In this document: piece after piece, positions 8,442 to 17,081 of the stretch
Position numbering within the stretch: position 1 is the first letter of the stretch
Layout: each line of letters begins with the position of its first letter
From: Bacteroidales bacterium
GTDB lineage: Bacteria > Bacteroidota > Bacteroidia > Bacteroidales > UBA932
NCBI GenBank assembly: GCA_017429475.1
Contig: JAFROX010000006.1
Span: 314,008 to 378,007 of the forward strand
Reading direction: 5' to 3'
Length of the DNA: 64,000 nucleotides
Position numbers and translations under genes: made by a program
Notes under the pieces: generated by a model
What the model saw: the letters and a program-made list of their open reading frames with translations, nothing else
Database searches by the model: none
What the model was told of the DNA's origin: nothing

Positions 8442-9361
8442 GGCACTATGATCCGGAGCGCCTGGGGAATCATCGTCACTGTGACTGGGGTGAATCCTAC
8501 GGCCTCGCCGTCCACCTCGACCTTGGCAAAGGGGAAGGACTCTACGTGAACTTTCCTGCCTTTGGTGTGGATGACCTGCTTGATGGAATAGATGTCTCCC
8601 GAATACAGTTTCTTGATGTTCAAGACGACCTTGAGTTTCGGGATTTTCTTGATGACCGTGATGTCCAGCAGGCCGTCGTCCGGAAGGGCTTCGGGAGTCT
8701 GGAGCATTCCGCCGCCGGAGAACCTGCCTATGCCGAAGGCTGTCGAGAACACCTTGCCCTCGTACAGCGTCGAGCCGTCGACATCTATCTTGAAGCGCTT
8801 GTTGGTATAGCCGAAGAACGCTCTCAGCAGACCTCTCACATAAAGGCTGCTGCCGGTCTTCCCGGCGTCCTTGTAGCCGTCGACCTTAAAACATACGTTA
8901 GCATCGAAGCCCAGACCTCCGATGTTGGCCATAAAGCGGGTGTTCTCTTTGCCATTCCTGACACAGACGACTTCGGCCAGGTCCTGCACGCGTGTATGTC
9001 CTTTTGCAATGATGTCGACTGCCTGCCTGTGGTCGATGGTCACGCCCCATTCGCGTCCCCAGTCATTGCCGGTGCCGACAGGAATCACTGCGAGCAATGC
9101 ATCCGGATTGGAGCGGTCCATGCTCATTATGCCCGAAACGACTTCGTGGATGGTGCCGTCGCCACCTACGGCGATGAACTTGCGGTAGCCTTCTTCCCAG
9201 GCCTGCCTTACAAGGTCGATGGAATTGTATTTGAAGCGGGATACCGAACTGGTGAACTTTATGCCGGCGGCCGTGAGAAGGCCGCTTATCTCATCCCATT
9301 CTCTTCCGCCCCTTCCTCTGCCTGCATTGGGGTTGACGATAACTTTCCAGAGGTCCTGCAT
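8438..9361 (-). CDS. Diacylglycerol/lipid kinase family protein (YegS/DgkB-like)
   Basis: The 307-residue protein carries the lipid kinase signature: VNPNAGRGRGG at 9-19, the nucleotide-binding GGDGT at 66-70 and PVGTGND at 94-100. A C-terminal beta-sandwich half ends in VDGEAVGFTPV. The family phosphorylates diacylglycerol or related lipids at the inner membrane; the true lipid is unknown. I place the start at the ATG at 9361, because the in-frame TTG at 9397 lies within a TACATTTG -7 box. It is transcribed toward the HhH gene and divergently from parA. Confidence 0.9.
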   Translation of the reverse strand: MQDLWKVIVNPNAGRGRGGREWDEISGLLTAAGIKFTSSVSRFKYNSIDLVRQAWEEGYRKFIAVGGDGTIHEVVSGIMSMDRSNPDALLAVIPVGTGNDWGREWGVTIDHRQAVDIIAKGHTRVQDLAEVVCVRNGKENTRFMANIGGLGFDANVCFKVDGYKDAGKTGSSLYVRGLLRAFFGYTNKRFKIDVDGSTLYEGKVFSTAFGIGRFSGGGMLQTPEALPDDGLLDITVIKKIPKLKVVLNIKKLYSGDIYSIKQVIHTKGRKVHVESFPFAKVEVDGEAVGFTPVTVTMIPQALRIIVP

Positions 9362-9432
9362 ATTGTTCGACGATACGAAATATTGTCGCTTTCTCAAATG
9401 TAGTATAATTAGGGATAATAAACAAGATTTAT

Positions 9433-9440
9433 TAAATTTG
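9433..9440 (+). promoter_or_regulatory. -7 box for the parA operon
   Basis: TAAATTTG, an exact TAnnTTTG match, lies 26 bases upstream of the parA ATG. No good -33 TTTG is visible. Confidence 0.55.
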
Positions 9441-9466
9441 CAGGATAGTTAAACAATCGGAAATCA

Positions 9467-10234
9467 ATGGGAAAGGTAATAGCCATAGCGAATCAAAAAG
9501 GAGGAGTGGGAAAGACCACGACAGCTATAAATCTGGCTGCATCTCTGGCCGTGATGGAGAAGAAGACATTGTTGATAGATGCTGATCCACAGGCTAATAC
9601 AACTTCCGGCCTCAATTTCAATCCTGACTCTGATTCGATGCGCACACTGTATGAGGTGCTCATCGGTCAGATAGACGTGACAGAAGCGCTGCTCGACACC
9701 GAACTTCAGTATCTGCAGGTAGTGCCGTCGCATATCAATCTTGTCGGCGCGGAGATAGAACTGCTGAACATCGACAACCGTGAGTCGGCGATGAAGGACA
9801 GCATTGCCGAGATAAGGGATGCATACGACTACATCATCATCGACTGCTCTCCTTCGCTCGGCATCATCACCATCAACGCACTGACTGCCGCCGACAGCGT
9901 CATAATTCCTGTACAGCCCGAATATTTCGCGCTCGAAGGTCTCGGCAAGCTTCTCAACACCATTAAGCTTGTGCAGAACAAGCTCAACCCTTCGCTGTCG
10001 ATAGAGGGATTCCTCTTCACTATGTTCGACAGCCGTCTGAGGCTCCACAACCAGGTCGTAGAAGAAGTCAAGAGCCATTTCTCGGATATGGTGTTCCAGA
10101 CTATGATCAGCCGCAACGTCCGTTTGAGCGAGGCTCCGTCGCACGGCAAGCCGGCAATCCTCTACGATGTGATTTCTTCCGGTACCAACAACTATATGAG
10201 CCTAGCCCAGGAAATAGTTAAAAAGAATTCATAA
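9467..10234 (+). CDS. parA: Chromosome-partitioning ATPase ParA (Soj)
   Basis: This 255-residue protein is a Walker-type partition ATPase. The deviant P-loop KGGVGKTT is at 11-18, the Walker A' region [12 protein letters not shown] is near 35-46, and [10 protein letters not shown] is near 123-132. It acts with ParB to segregate replication origins. Its stop codon shares one base with the parB start. The order parA-parB-DUF5683-mltD matches the chromosomal arrangement I know from Bacteroides, so it is the chromosomal ParA rather than a plasmid one. Confidence 0.95.
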   Translation: MGKVIAIANQKGGVGKTTTAINLAASLAVMEKKTLLIDADPQANTTSGLNFNPDSDSMRTLYEVLIGQIDVTEALLDTELQYLQVVPSHINLVGAEIELLNIDNRESAMKDSIAEIRDAYDYIIIDCSPSLGIITINALTAADSVIIPVQPEYFALEGLGKLLNTIKLVQNKLNPSLSIEGFLFTMFDSRLRLHNQVVEEVKSHFSDMVFQTMISRNVRLSEAPSHGKPAILYDVISSGTNNYMSLAQEIVKKNS

Positions 10235-11142
10235 TGGCCACGACAAAGAGAAATGCACTCGGAAGAGGGCTCGGCGCCCTGCTTCAGGATGCAGAAACGA
10301 TTCAGCGAAACAGCTCAAAGGCATTTCCCTCAGCAGCGAAGCATACTTCCGCCGGGGTTGAACTGCCGCTCGAAGAGATCGAGCCGAATCCCTATCAGCC
10401 GCGTACCACTTTTGACGAAGAGTCTATCGCCGAACTGGCGGATTCCATCCGCTCCATCGGCATAGTCCAGCCCATCACCGTCCGCAAGGTTGCCGACGGC
10501 AAATACCAGATAATCTCAGGAGAACGCCGTTACCGCGCCGCCAGGCTGGCCGGTCTGAAGACTGTCCCGGCATACATCAGGGAAGCGGACGATTCTGGCA
10601 TGCTCGAGATGGCCATAGTCGAGAATATCCAGCGTGAGAATCTGGATGCCGTTGAGACTGCACTGAGCTTCCGCAGACTTATGGAGGAATGCGGTTTCAC
10701 CCAGGAGCAGATGGCCGACAGGGTAGGAAAGAAAAGGGCGACGGTAGCCAATTACCTGAGGCTTCTCAGCCTCCCCGTTGAAATACAGAAGGCCCTCAAG
10801 GTCGACAGGATATCCGTAGGCCATGCCAAGGCTCTGCTGTCTCTGCCCGACGAAGAATCGCAGATGGAGATGTGCACCAGGTGTGTTGCAGGCGACTGGT
10901 CTGTCCGCAAACTGGAGAAAATGGTCCGTGACAGGCTGCTCAATGCCGAAAAGAACCCGTCTCAACCCCAGAAGGAACTTCCCGACGAATATTACCGTGT
11001 CCTGGAACTCGTAGGCAAGTATTTCCGCAACGATATCTCCCTCAAGAGAGGTGCGGACGGAAGCGGACGCATCACCATCCGTTTCAAGAGCGACGATGAA
11101 ATCGCACGATTTTTGAGAGCGTTGGAAAACAATATTATTTAG
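10234..11142 (+). CDS. parB: ParB/Spo0J centromere-binding protein
   Basis: The 302-residue protein has the ParB layout. An N-terminal nuclease-like CTP-binding domain contains GERRYRAA at 96-103 and ENIQRENLDAVE near 130. A helix-turn-helix follows (FTQEQMADRVGKKRATVANY near 154-173), and then a C-terminal dimerisation part. It loads on parS sites and spreads along DNA. No parS-like palindrome (TGTTTCACGTGAAACA type) was found in this window. Translation is probably coupled to parA by the 1-base overlap. Confidence 0.95.
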   Translation: MATTKRNALGRGLGALLQDAETIQRNSSKAFPSAAKHTSAGVELPLEEIEPNPYQPRTTFDEESIAELADSIRSIGIVQPITVRKVADGKYQIISGERRYRAARLAGLKTVPAYIREADDSGMLEMAIVENIQRENLDAVETALSFRRLMEECGFTQEQMADRVGKKRATVANYLRLLSLPVEIQKALKVDRISVGHAKALLSLPDEESQMEMCTRCVAGDWSVRKLEKMVRDRLLNAEKNPSQPQKELPDEYYRVLELVGKYFRNDISLKRGADGSGRITIRFKSDDEIARFLRALENNII

Positions 11143-11152
11143 CAGATCCCAA

Positions 11153-12076
11153 GTGCGCAGGTTTCTTTCAGCGATAATTCTGTTCTGTGCTGTTACTTTC
11201 AGCGCATCTGCGCAGTTCACGCAGAACAACAATATCACCGGAGGCCCTCCCGGCCAGAACGTCCAGACCGGGGTCAATCCCGAAAGCGACGTCCTTGCCG
11301 ACACCACTTCCGGCTTTTCGATAAAAGCGATGGTTCGCGGCCTGCTGCACAAACAGCCCCTCAAGACCGGCTACGCCCTGGCGAGCAATATGGTTCTTCC
11401 GGGCGTAATGCAGGTATACAACAAGGATTACTGGAAACTTCCCATCATATACGGCGGGATTGGAAGCGGCATTTATTTCGGCATCCAGAACAACCGCCAG
11501 TATCTTGACACGGGCAATTCCGATTATGCAAAGATTTCCGCACTGTGCTTCGCCGGGGCGGCTGCCGTCTATTGGGGCACCCTGCTCGACGGCGTGGTGA
11601 GCTTCCCGACTGAAGACAAGCCGGATCCGGCCAAGGCGGCCATCTATTCTGCGCTGCTGCCGGGCCTGGGACAGGCGTACAACGGCGACTGGTGGCACAT
11701 CCCGATCTGGTACGGCGGTCTGATGGTCTGTGCCTACACATTCCGTTTCAACGATATGCAGTACAAGCGCTTCCGCTATATCTACAATACGGCCAACGAC
11801 AAGTCAAGCGGTTATATCGGCCATATCAGCGCTTCCCAGGCGAAGGTATACCGCGACCTGTACCGGCGCTACCGCGACTACTCCGTAGTGGCTACCATAG
11901 TGGTTTATGCGCTGAACATCATCGACGCGAACGTCTTTGCCCATATGAGCGACTTCAACGTCAATGACGACCTTTCGTTCAATGTCAGTCCGGCATTGAT
12001 CGAGCCCATCAACAGCCGGTACTACGCCTCTTCCGCTCCCGTATCGTACGGCTTTCAAATGAACCTCACATTCTGA
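11153..12076 (+). CDS. DUF5683 protein, exported, role unknown
   Basis: The 307-residue product starts with GTG at 11153 and a signal peptide (to about residue 21, SASAQ). Two related segments are visible, LPGVMQVYNKDYWKLPIIYG near 82-101 and LPGLGQAYNGDWWHIPIWYG near 169-188. They are the internal duplication typical of DUF5683. Each is followed by hydrophobic stretches, and the C-terminus ends in Phe, as many outer-membrane proteins do. It sits 10 bases after parB and 9 before mltD, in the usual Bacteroidales order. A cell-envelope role is inferred from the neighbour and the signal peptide only. Confidence 0.8.
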   Translation: MRRFLSAIILFCAVTFSASAQFTQNNNITGGPPGQNVQTGVNPESDVLADTTSGFSIKAMVRGLLHKQPLKTGYALASNMVLPGVMQVYNKDYWKLPIIYGGIGSGIYFGIQNNRQYLDTGNSDYAKISALCFAGAAAVYWGTLLDGVVSFPTEDKPDPAKAAIYSALLPGLGQAYNGDWWHIPIWYGGLMVCAYTFRFNDMQYKRFRYIYNTANDKSSGYIGHISASQAKVYRDLYRRYRDYSVVATIVVYALNIIDANVFAHMSDFNVNDDLSFNVSPALIEPINSRYYASSAPVSYGFQMNLTF

Positions 12077-12085
12077 TTAAAAAAT

Positions 12086-13714
12086 ATGAAACACATCAAA
12101 CTGTTTATCCTCCTGACCCTCATCCTGCTGCCTTTGACGGCCACGGTGGCCGACGCGCAGATTTTCCAGCGCGGAAGATACCAGGATTCCGTAGCGGTGC
12201 TCAAGATGAAGATAGACTCGCTTCAGGAAGCATATGACAACCTCTATATGCTTACCATCGAAGGAGACCCTATCGAAATGACAAACGACGAAGATGAATT
12301 CTCCGTCGATGACCCTTATGCCGAAGAACTTCACAACACCGATTCCCTGCTTTCAGTATGGTATGTGGAGCACGATATGAGCACGTTCGATTTCGAACTG
12401 CCCAATGTCGATGACATCGTGCTGTCGTCCGACATTCCGGACGAGCTGATCATCGAAAGGCTCAACAAGATGAATTCCTTCATCAAGATTCCGTACAATC
12501 CGGTAATCCGCAACTATATAATCAACTATGTCCAGAAGATGCCCACCAGAATCGGCAATATAATGGGCCTCGCCCGTTACTGGATGCCTCAGTTCGAGGA
12601 CATCTTCATGGAGTATGACCTTCCGCAGGAACTCAAGGCTCTTGCCGTCGTGGAGTCCGCGCTGAACACACGTGCGGTATCCCGTGCCAAGGCCAAGGGT
12701 ATGTGGCAGTTCATTTCGTCGACAGCGCGTCATTACAACCTCGAGATGACTTCATATGTCGACGAGCGTTTCGACCCCATCAAGTCGTGCCGTGCCGCCG
12801 CGCAGTATCTCCGTGACGCATATGACATATTCGGCGACTGGAGTCTTGCCATAGCATCCTACAACTGCGGTTCCGGCAATGTCAACAAGGCTATCCGTCG
12901 CAGCGGCGGCGGAAAGGATTTCTGGGAGGTATACAACTATCTGCCCCGTGAAACACGTGGTTACGTGCCCGCATTCGTGGCAGCGCTGTATGTTCTGAAC
13001 TATTATCCCGAGCACAATATCGTTCCGACCCAGATCGGCCTTCCCGCACACGTGGATACCTTTATGGTCAACCGCAACCTGCACTTCGGGCAGATAAGCG
13101 AGAACATCGGCGTCAGCATGGAGGAACTCCGCGATATGAATCCCCAGTATCTGTATGACATCATTCCGGGCGACACACACCAGTACCAGCTCATCCTCCC
13201 GTACAATTACACTCTGGCATTCGTCGACAAGGAGAATGAAATCTACGGATACAAGGATTCGCTCTATTTCAACCCTGTCAAGATGAAGCAGATCCAGGGC
13301 GGAACGGTGGCATCGACCAGCAGCGGAAGCTATACGACATACAGGGTGAAGAGCGGTGACACCCTGGGCGCCATCGCCCGCCGCTACGGCACCACCGTGA
13401 ACAATATCAAGAGCTGGAACGGCCTGCGCAGCAATACCATCAAGGTAGGGCAGAGGCTCCGTATCTACGGCAAGGGTTCAGCTCCTGCTACTACCGCATC
13501 TTCATCCTCATCTTCTTCAAGTTCGTCAGGCACTACTGTAGCTACGACCAGTTCCGGAGGATATGTTACATATACCGTCAAGAAAGGTGATACGCTCTGG
13601 GAGATTTCGAACAAGTTCGACGGCGTTACCCTGCACGATATCATGACTTTGAACGGTTTTACCAAGAATACCAAGATATATCCTGGTATGAAAATCAAGA
13701 TAAAACCTCAATAA
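12086..13714 (+). CDS. mltD: LysM membrane-associated lytic transglycosylase (MltD-like)
   Basis: The 542-residue exported protein has a signal peptide at 1-24, an acidic N-terminal region, an SLT goose-type lysozyme domain and two LysM repeats. The SLT domain contains the likely catalytic Glu190 in ALAVVESALN, AKGMWQF near 203-209 and SYNCGSGN near 257. LysM repeats lie at about 413-456 (YRVKSGDTLGAIA) and 497-541 (YTVKKGDTLWEIS), separated by a serine-rich linker with a run of about ten Ser. It would cut the MurNAc-GlcNAc bond of peptidoglycan and bind the wall through LysM. It is the last protein gene of the parAB unit; the relA/spoT gene that follows in Bacteroides is not here. Confidence 0.9.
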   Translation: MKHIKLFILLTLILLPLTATVADAQIFQRGRYQDSVAVLKMKIDSLQEAYDNLYMLTIEGDPIEMTNDEDEFSVDDPYAEELHNTDSLLSVWYVEHDMSTFDFELPNVDDIVLSSDIPDELIIERLNKMNSFIKIPYNPVIRNYIINYVQKMPTRIGNIMGLARYWMPQFEDIFMEYDLPQELKALAVVESALNTRAVSRAKAKGMWQFISSTARHYNLEMTSYVDERFDPIKSCRAAAQYLRDAYDIFGDWSLAIASYNCGSGNVNKAIRRSGGGKDFWEVYNYLPRETRGYVPAFVAALYVLNYYPEHNIVPTQIGLPAHVDTFMVNRNLHFGQISENIGVSMEELRDMNPQYLYDIIPGDTHQYQLILPYNYTLAFVDKENEIYGYKDSLYFNPVKMKQIQGGTVASTSSGSYTTYRVKSGDTLGAIARRYGTTVNNIKSWNGLRSNTIKVGQRLRIYGKGSAPATTASSSSSSSSSSGTTVATTSSGGYVTYTVKKGDTLWEISNKFDGVTLHDIMTLNGFTKNTKIYPGMKIKIKPQ

Positions 13715-13717
13715 TTT

Positions 13718-13748
13718 TTTGGTGTTTTGCATTTAAACTCTATATTTG
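13718..13748 (+). promoter_or_regulatory. Consensus promoter for tRNA-Phe
   Basis: TTTG (13718-13721), a 19-base spacer and TATATTTG (13741-13748) form a full match to the phylum's housekeeping promoter. Transcription would begin near 13752, about 13 bases before the mature tRNA. Confidence 0.85.
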
Positions 13749-13764
13749 CAGTCCTCAAACCAAT

Positions 13765-13830
<66 letters not shown>

Positions 13831-13837
<7 letters not shown>

Positions 13838-13885
13838 CAAACAGAAAAACCCAGCGATTCGCTGGGTTTTTCTGTTTGTGGTGCC
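13831..13885 (+). terminator. 26-bp perfect inverted repeat overlapping the tRNA 3' end
   Basis: Arms 13831-13856 and 13860-13885 are perfectly complementary around a 3-base loop (ATT). The inner part, AACCCAGCG and its complement with A and T tracts, is a bidirectional terminator between tRNA-Phe and the convergent HAD gene. The outer bases of the left arm are the last six of the acceptor stem plus the discriminator. The right arm therefore carries an inverted copy of the tRNA 3' end that reads like the tRNA 5' end. Confidence 0.85.
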
Positions 13886-13894
13886 TGATCCCAT

Positions 13895-14488
13895 TCATAA
13901 TGATTCCAGGAGGTGGCAGAGGGTCTGCTCGTCAAAAGCGACGTGGTCGCAGATCGCCAGCAAGCTCGGAGCGGGGGAGTTGGTCAGGCCTGCGGCAATG
14001 CCGATATCGGCGTGGCGCATTGCCTCAGCGTCATTGTCTCCATCTCCTATGAACACTACTTTGTGCCCAAGTGCCCTGTATCGCTCGACTATGTCTTCCT
14101 TGCGCAGGATGGTTTTTATTTCCACTACCTTGTCGTCGGCGACTTCTGCCTCGCTGCCGAAGCACTGACATTCCAGGATATCGAAAAGGCCTTCGCACCA
14201 GCAAGTGAGATTGCCGGTCACGACGATGCAGTCTGACCTGTGGACGTCGATGAACTGTTTGATTTCCGGGTAAACGGGAATCCGGGCCAGCAGAGCGCTC
14301 GTCTCTGATACAGGATACTTGCCGAGTATGTTTACGCGGCTGGCGAAACTGTCCGGGAAGGGAATGTCGCCTTGAACGGTCTTCCTTGTCAGCTCGGCTA
14401 TTTCTTCCACGCAATTGAAGTGGCTCGCAATGACAGGCAAGGTTTCCTGACAAGTCAGAGTTCCGTCAAGATCAAACAGATATTTCAT
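13895..14488 (-). CDS. HAD-IB phosphatase in the cobUTS operon
   Basis: The 197-residue HAD hydrolase resembles phosphoserine phosphatase. Motif I is FDLDGTLT (Asp6 and Asp8), motif II VVTGN near 89-93 and motif IV GDGDNDAEAM near 147-156. It starts 9 bases after cobS and closes the cobU-cobT-cobS-HAD unit. That position suggests it removes the phosphate from alpha-ribazole phosphate or adenosylcobalamin phosphate, the last step of loop assembly. A separate CobC-type histidine phosphatase gene lies at 38556-39086, so either the step is redundant or one enzyme has another substrate. True SerB activity on phosphoserine cannot be excluded by sequence. Confidence 0.8.
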   Translation of the reverse strand: MKYLFDLDGTLTCQETLPVIASHFNCVEEIAELTRKTVQGDIPFPDSFASRVNILGKYPVSETSALLARIPVYPEIKQFIDVHRSDCIVVTGNLTCWCEGLFDILECQCFGSEAEVADDKVVEIKTILRKEDIVERYRALGHKVVFIGDGDNDAEAMRHADIGIAAGLTNSPAPSLLAICDHVAFDEQTLCHLLESL

Positions 14489-14497
14489 CGGCAGGAT

Positions 14498-15256
14498 TTA
14501 TTGCAGAGAAATCAAAACTGAGAGATAGAACGACAGCTCACATAGGAGGAATGTTGCACCGCAGCAGTCACCGGTGTAGCCCTGAAGGCGGCGTTTCATA
14601 AGAAGGGCCAGCAGAAGCATTACTGCCACGGGCACTGCCATCAACCAGAAGAAACTCATCGGCATCCAGTCCAGCCAGAAGGTCATGGCAGCGGCAGGGG
14701 CCAGCCCGAAGAACAGGCAGAGCAGAAACTCGTGCCATTTCATACGGTCGTATACTGTCTTGTTCTTTGCTTCTTCTTCCTTGCGGGCGTAGGGCAGCAG
14801 GTTGATCAGCTGTGCTGCACAGCATTTGGCCCAGCAGTCACCTGCAAGAACCACCACGCAGAGTGTGTCGCGCGAAAGGGTGGCAGGCAACTGAAGCATC
14901 AGTGCGAAATAAACGATCAGACCGATGACCCCGTAGGTGCCGATGTGGGAATCCTTCATTATGGCAAGCGTCCTTTCGCGGGTCGTGCCGCCACCGAAGC
15001 CGTCGATGAAATCGGCCAGTCCGTCCTCGTGAAGGCAGCCCGTGAGCAGCAGACGGGCCCCAAGAGCCACGATCCACGCAAGGGTCAAGGGCAGGAAACT
15101 GCCGCATAGCCACAGCACGAAAGCTGTCACGAACCCTGTGAGCCAGCCAGCGAGAGGCCAGAGCGGAACTACGCGCTTGAAAGCCTCTGCAGGAATCTCT
15201 CGTATGCGCCAGAAGGGCAGACGGGTGAAGAATGTCAGTGCAGCCAGCAGTCTCAT
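14498..15256 (-). CDS. cobS: Adenosylcobinamide-GDP ribazoletransferase
   Basis: This 252-residue integral membrane protein is cobalamin (5'-phosphate) synthase. It joins adenosylcobinamide-GDP to alpha-ribazole (phosphate) at the inner membrane. The acidic family signature TGCLHEDGLADFIDGFGGG lies at 72-90, followed by RERTLAIMKDSHIGTYG near 93-109. Several hydrophobic spans follow. It starts 3 bases after cobT and precedes the HAD phosphatase. Length and motifs are typical. Confidence 0.95.
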   Translation of the reverse strand: MRLLAALTFFTRLPFWRIREIPAEAFKRVVPLWPLAGWLTGFVTAFVLWLCGSFLPLTLAWIVALGARLLLTGCLHEDGLADFIDGFGGGTTRERTLAIMKDSHIGTYGVIGLIVYFALMLQLPATLSRDTLCVVVLAGDCWAKCCAAQLINLLPYARKEEEAKNKTVYDRMKWHEFLLCLFFGLAPAAAMTFWLDWMPMSFFWLMAVPVAVMLLLALLMKRRLQGYTGDCCGATFLLCELSFYLSVLISLQ

Positions 15257-15259
15257 CGC

Positions 15260-16303
15260 TTAGAAGTATTTGGTTATTTCAGCGCCGGAAAATGTGTCCA
15301 TTTCATTGATCATCCTCACGGCGGATTCTACTATTGGATATGCACAGATCGCTCCGGTGCCTTCACCGAGCCTGAGCCCGAGGTTGAGCAGAGGCTTCGC
15401 TCCCAGAGCGTCAAGCATCTTCTTGTGACCCGATTCATCGCCGCAGTGGCCGAAGACGGCATAGTCAAGCACTTCGGGGTATAACTTGGATGCGGCAAGC
15501 ATACAGCTTGTCATAATGAAACCGTCCACTAGTATTATCATCTTAAGCTCGGCTGCCTGAAGCATCGCTCCGATGGCCATCACCATCTCGAAACCTCCGA
15601 ACCAGCGGATTATGTCGCGTGGCGAGCCGTCGCCTTCATAGCCTTCCATAGCCTTGCTCAGCACATCGTATTTATGCCGTATGCCTTCGTTGTCAAGGCC
15701 GCTTCCTGCACCTACGCATTCGGCCAGCGGGATGCCTGTGAAATATGACATCCAGATGGAAGAAGGGGAGGTGTTGCCGATGCCCATCTCGCCGAAGCTC
15801 AGAATGTTGCTGCCTTCGGACTGGCACTGCCGGACGACTTTGGCTCCGCCTTGAAGACACTGCTCCATCTCGGCTTCTGTCATCGCCGGTCCGTGAAGGA
15901 AATTGCGGGTGCCTCGGCCTACCTTGAGGTCGATGATGCCGCGGTCGCGCGGCAGGTCGAAGTCGACGCCTGCATCCACCACCTTGAGCGTGAAGCCGTG
16001 CTGACGGCAGAGGAAATTCACTCCGCCTGTGCCCTTCGGATGCGTAAAGTGGCAGACCTGCTGCCAGGTGACTTCCTTGGGGGCTATGCTGACACCTTCA
16101 TCCACAATGCCGTGGTCACCGGCGAACACTATGTTCTGGGGATGCCGGAGCTCTGGAGATAGAGTCTGCTGTATAAGGCCGATCTGCAGTGCGATCTCTT
16201 CGAGCCGCCCGAGCGACCCTTTGGGCTTGGTGAGGTCGTCTATCTTTGCCTGCAGCGCGGGGCGCAGTGCCTGGTCAGGACGTTCAATTTTAAATTCAGC
16301 CAT
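15260..16303 (-). CDS. cobT: Nicotinate-nucleotide-dimethylbenzimidazole phosphoribosyltransferase
   Basis: The 347-residue protein makes alpha-ribazole phosphate from nicotinate mononucleotide and a lower-ligand base. Hallmarks are [11 protein letters not shown] near 25-35, [12 protein letters not shown] near 66-77 and a C-terminal GEGTGA with the likely catalytic Glu314. No dimethylbenzimidazole synthase (bluB or bza genes) is in the window, so the base may be imported or made elsewhere. It lies 3 bases after cobU and 3 before cobS. Confidence 0.95.
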   Translation of the reverse strand: MAEFKIERPDQALRPALQAKIDDLTKPKGSLGRLEEIALQIGLIQQTLSPELRHPQNIVFAGDHGIVDEGVSIAPKEVTWQQVCHFTHPKGTGGVNFLCRQHGFTLKVVDAGVDFDLPRDRGIIDLKVGRGTRNFLHGPAMTEAEMEQCLQGGAKVVRQCQSEGSNILSFGEMGIGNTSPSSIWMSYFTGIPLAECVGAGSGLDNEGIRHKYDVLSKAMEGYEGDGSPRDIIRWFGGFEMVMAIGAMLQAAELKMIILVDGFIMTSCMLAASKLYPEVLDYAVFGHCGDESGHKKMLDALGAKPLLNLGLRLGEGTGAICAYPIVESAVRMINEMDTFSGAEITKYF

Positions 16304-16306
16304 TTG

Positions 16307-16819
16307 CTATCCTTTGATTTTAACGGGGATGCCGCTCACCATCAGGAAAACTTCGTCGGCAAGGGAAGCGACATACTGGTTCATCCAGCCTTGCAGGTCC
16401 GTGAACTTGCGCTGGAGAGCGTTGTCTGACGTGCCGCCCAAGCCGATTTCATTGGTGACGAAAATGAAAGTGGCGTCCTGGTCCGTGAAACGCCAGAACT
16501 CAGCCTTAATGGCTTCGAGGGCCTTGTCGGTGTCGCCTTCCAGGTCGTAGAAGAAATTGGTGGCCCACAGGGTGAGGCAGTCCACCAGCACCACGCGACC
16601 AGCCACATTATGCCAGCTGAGGTACTTCTCTTCTTCGATGTTGGTCCACTGCGGACCGCGGCGTTCCTGATGCCGGCGGACACGCTCGCGGAACTCGTCG
16701 TCCCAGATACGGGCCGTTGCGAGATACACGGGATCGGCAGCCAGGCTTAGGGCAAGAGCTTCGGCCTTGGAACTTTTCCCGGAACGGGCTCCACCGGTTA
16801 TGAGGATTATGCGTTTCAC
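16307..16819 (-). CDS. cobU: Bifunctional adenosylcobinamide kinase/guanylyltransferase
   Basis: The 170-residue protein phosphorylates and then guanylylates adenosylcobinamide. The P-loop GGARSGKS spans 9-16, and WDDEFRERVRRHQERRG near 39-55 includes the conserved region for the GMP-accepting His. LVDCLTLWATN is near 78-88. The start is GTG at 16819, placed 4 bases after a TAATTTTG box, so the message would be leaderless. No riboswitch fits between this box and the start, so this operon probably escapes direct B12 control although a riboswitch for the opposite strand begins 40 bases away. Confidence 0.93.
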   Translation of the reverse strand: MKRIILITGGARSGKSSKAEALALSLAADPVYLATARIWDDEFRERVRRHQERRGPQWTNIEEEKYLSWHNVAGRVVLVDCLTLWATNFFYDLEGDTDKALEAIKAEFWRFTDQDATFIFVTNEIGLGGTSDNALQRKFTDLQGWMNQYVASLADEVFLMVSGIPVKIKG

Positions 16820-16823
16820 ATCC

Positions 16824-16831
16824 CAAAATTA
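16824..16831 (-). promoter_or_regulatory. -7 box for cobU-cobT-cobS-HAD
   Basis: The minus strand reads TAATTTTG, an exact -7 box, ending 4 bases before the GTG start of cobU. A TTTG further upstream is too close (11 bases) to be a standard -33 element. Confidence 0.55.
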
Positions 16832-16864
16832 GTTTTTTTAAGCAAACAATTCTATATTCGCGAC

Positions 16865-17037
16865 GCATTTCGGCAATCAGGAGGCTGAGCCCAGCCACAC
16901 TGATGAAAGGGAACACGGTGAGAAACCGGGGCTGTACCTGCAGCTGTAATCTCCGGCATCAATCTGTTAGATCCATCGCCACTGAACTTCTTGTTCGGGA
17001 AGGCTTGACAGATTAGGAGAAAGCCAGAAGACCTACC
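16865..17037 (+). promoter_or_regulatory. Cobalamin riboswitch upstream of btuB
   Basis: The core of the cobalamin aptamer is present in order: AAGGGAACACGGTGAGAAAC near 16908-16927, CTGTACCTGCAGCTGTAAT near 16932-16950 and GCCACTG at 16978-16984. Next come GGGAAGGC near 16997-17004 and the closing B12 box GCCAGAAGACCTACC at 17023-17037. The aptamer binds adenosylcobalamin or a related corrinoid in the nascent RNA and lowers expression of the operon. Only about 45 bases separate it from the btuB ATG and no terminator is seen, so control is probably at translation. A TATATTCG promoter-like box lies at 16853-16860. The exact 5' edge is approximate. Confidence 0.95.
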
Positions 17038-17054
17038 GGAAGCATTAATTACGT

Positions 17055-17072
17055 GCGCTCAGGAACAAGCGC
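17055..17072 (+). promoter_or_regulatory. L13-like hairpin of the first cobalamin riboswitch
   Basis: Arms GCGCT (17055-17059) and AGCGC (17068-17072) enclose the loop CAGGAACA, 9 bases before the btuB ATG. The loop CAGG can pair with CCTG at 16937-16940 in the aptamer, as in the known L5-L13 kissing loop. It is likely the expression platform that hides the ribosome entry site when ligand is bound. Confidence 0.65.
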
Positions 17073-17081
17073 GAACGCAAG

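Noticed and set aside
8195-9403. Plus-strand frame of about 400 codons across the HhH gene end and lipid kinase
   Set aside because: It is antisense to the kinase with its GGDGT motif and shows no recognisable protein features.
9467-10234. Plasmid or integrated-element partition system
   Set aside because: The parA-parB-DUF5683-mltD order is the usual chromosomal one and no mobile genes are nearby.
9467-11142. parS centromere sites near parAB
   Set aside because: CACGTG cores occur (for example near 68, 19427 and 35248) but none has the flanking TGTTT/AAACA arms.
13480-13560. Serine run in the mltD product as a repeat-mediated phase-variation site
   Set aside because: The TCx codons vary, so it is not a uniform nucleotide repeat; a flexible linker between LysM domains explains it.
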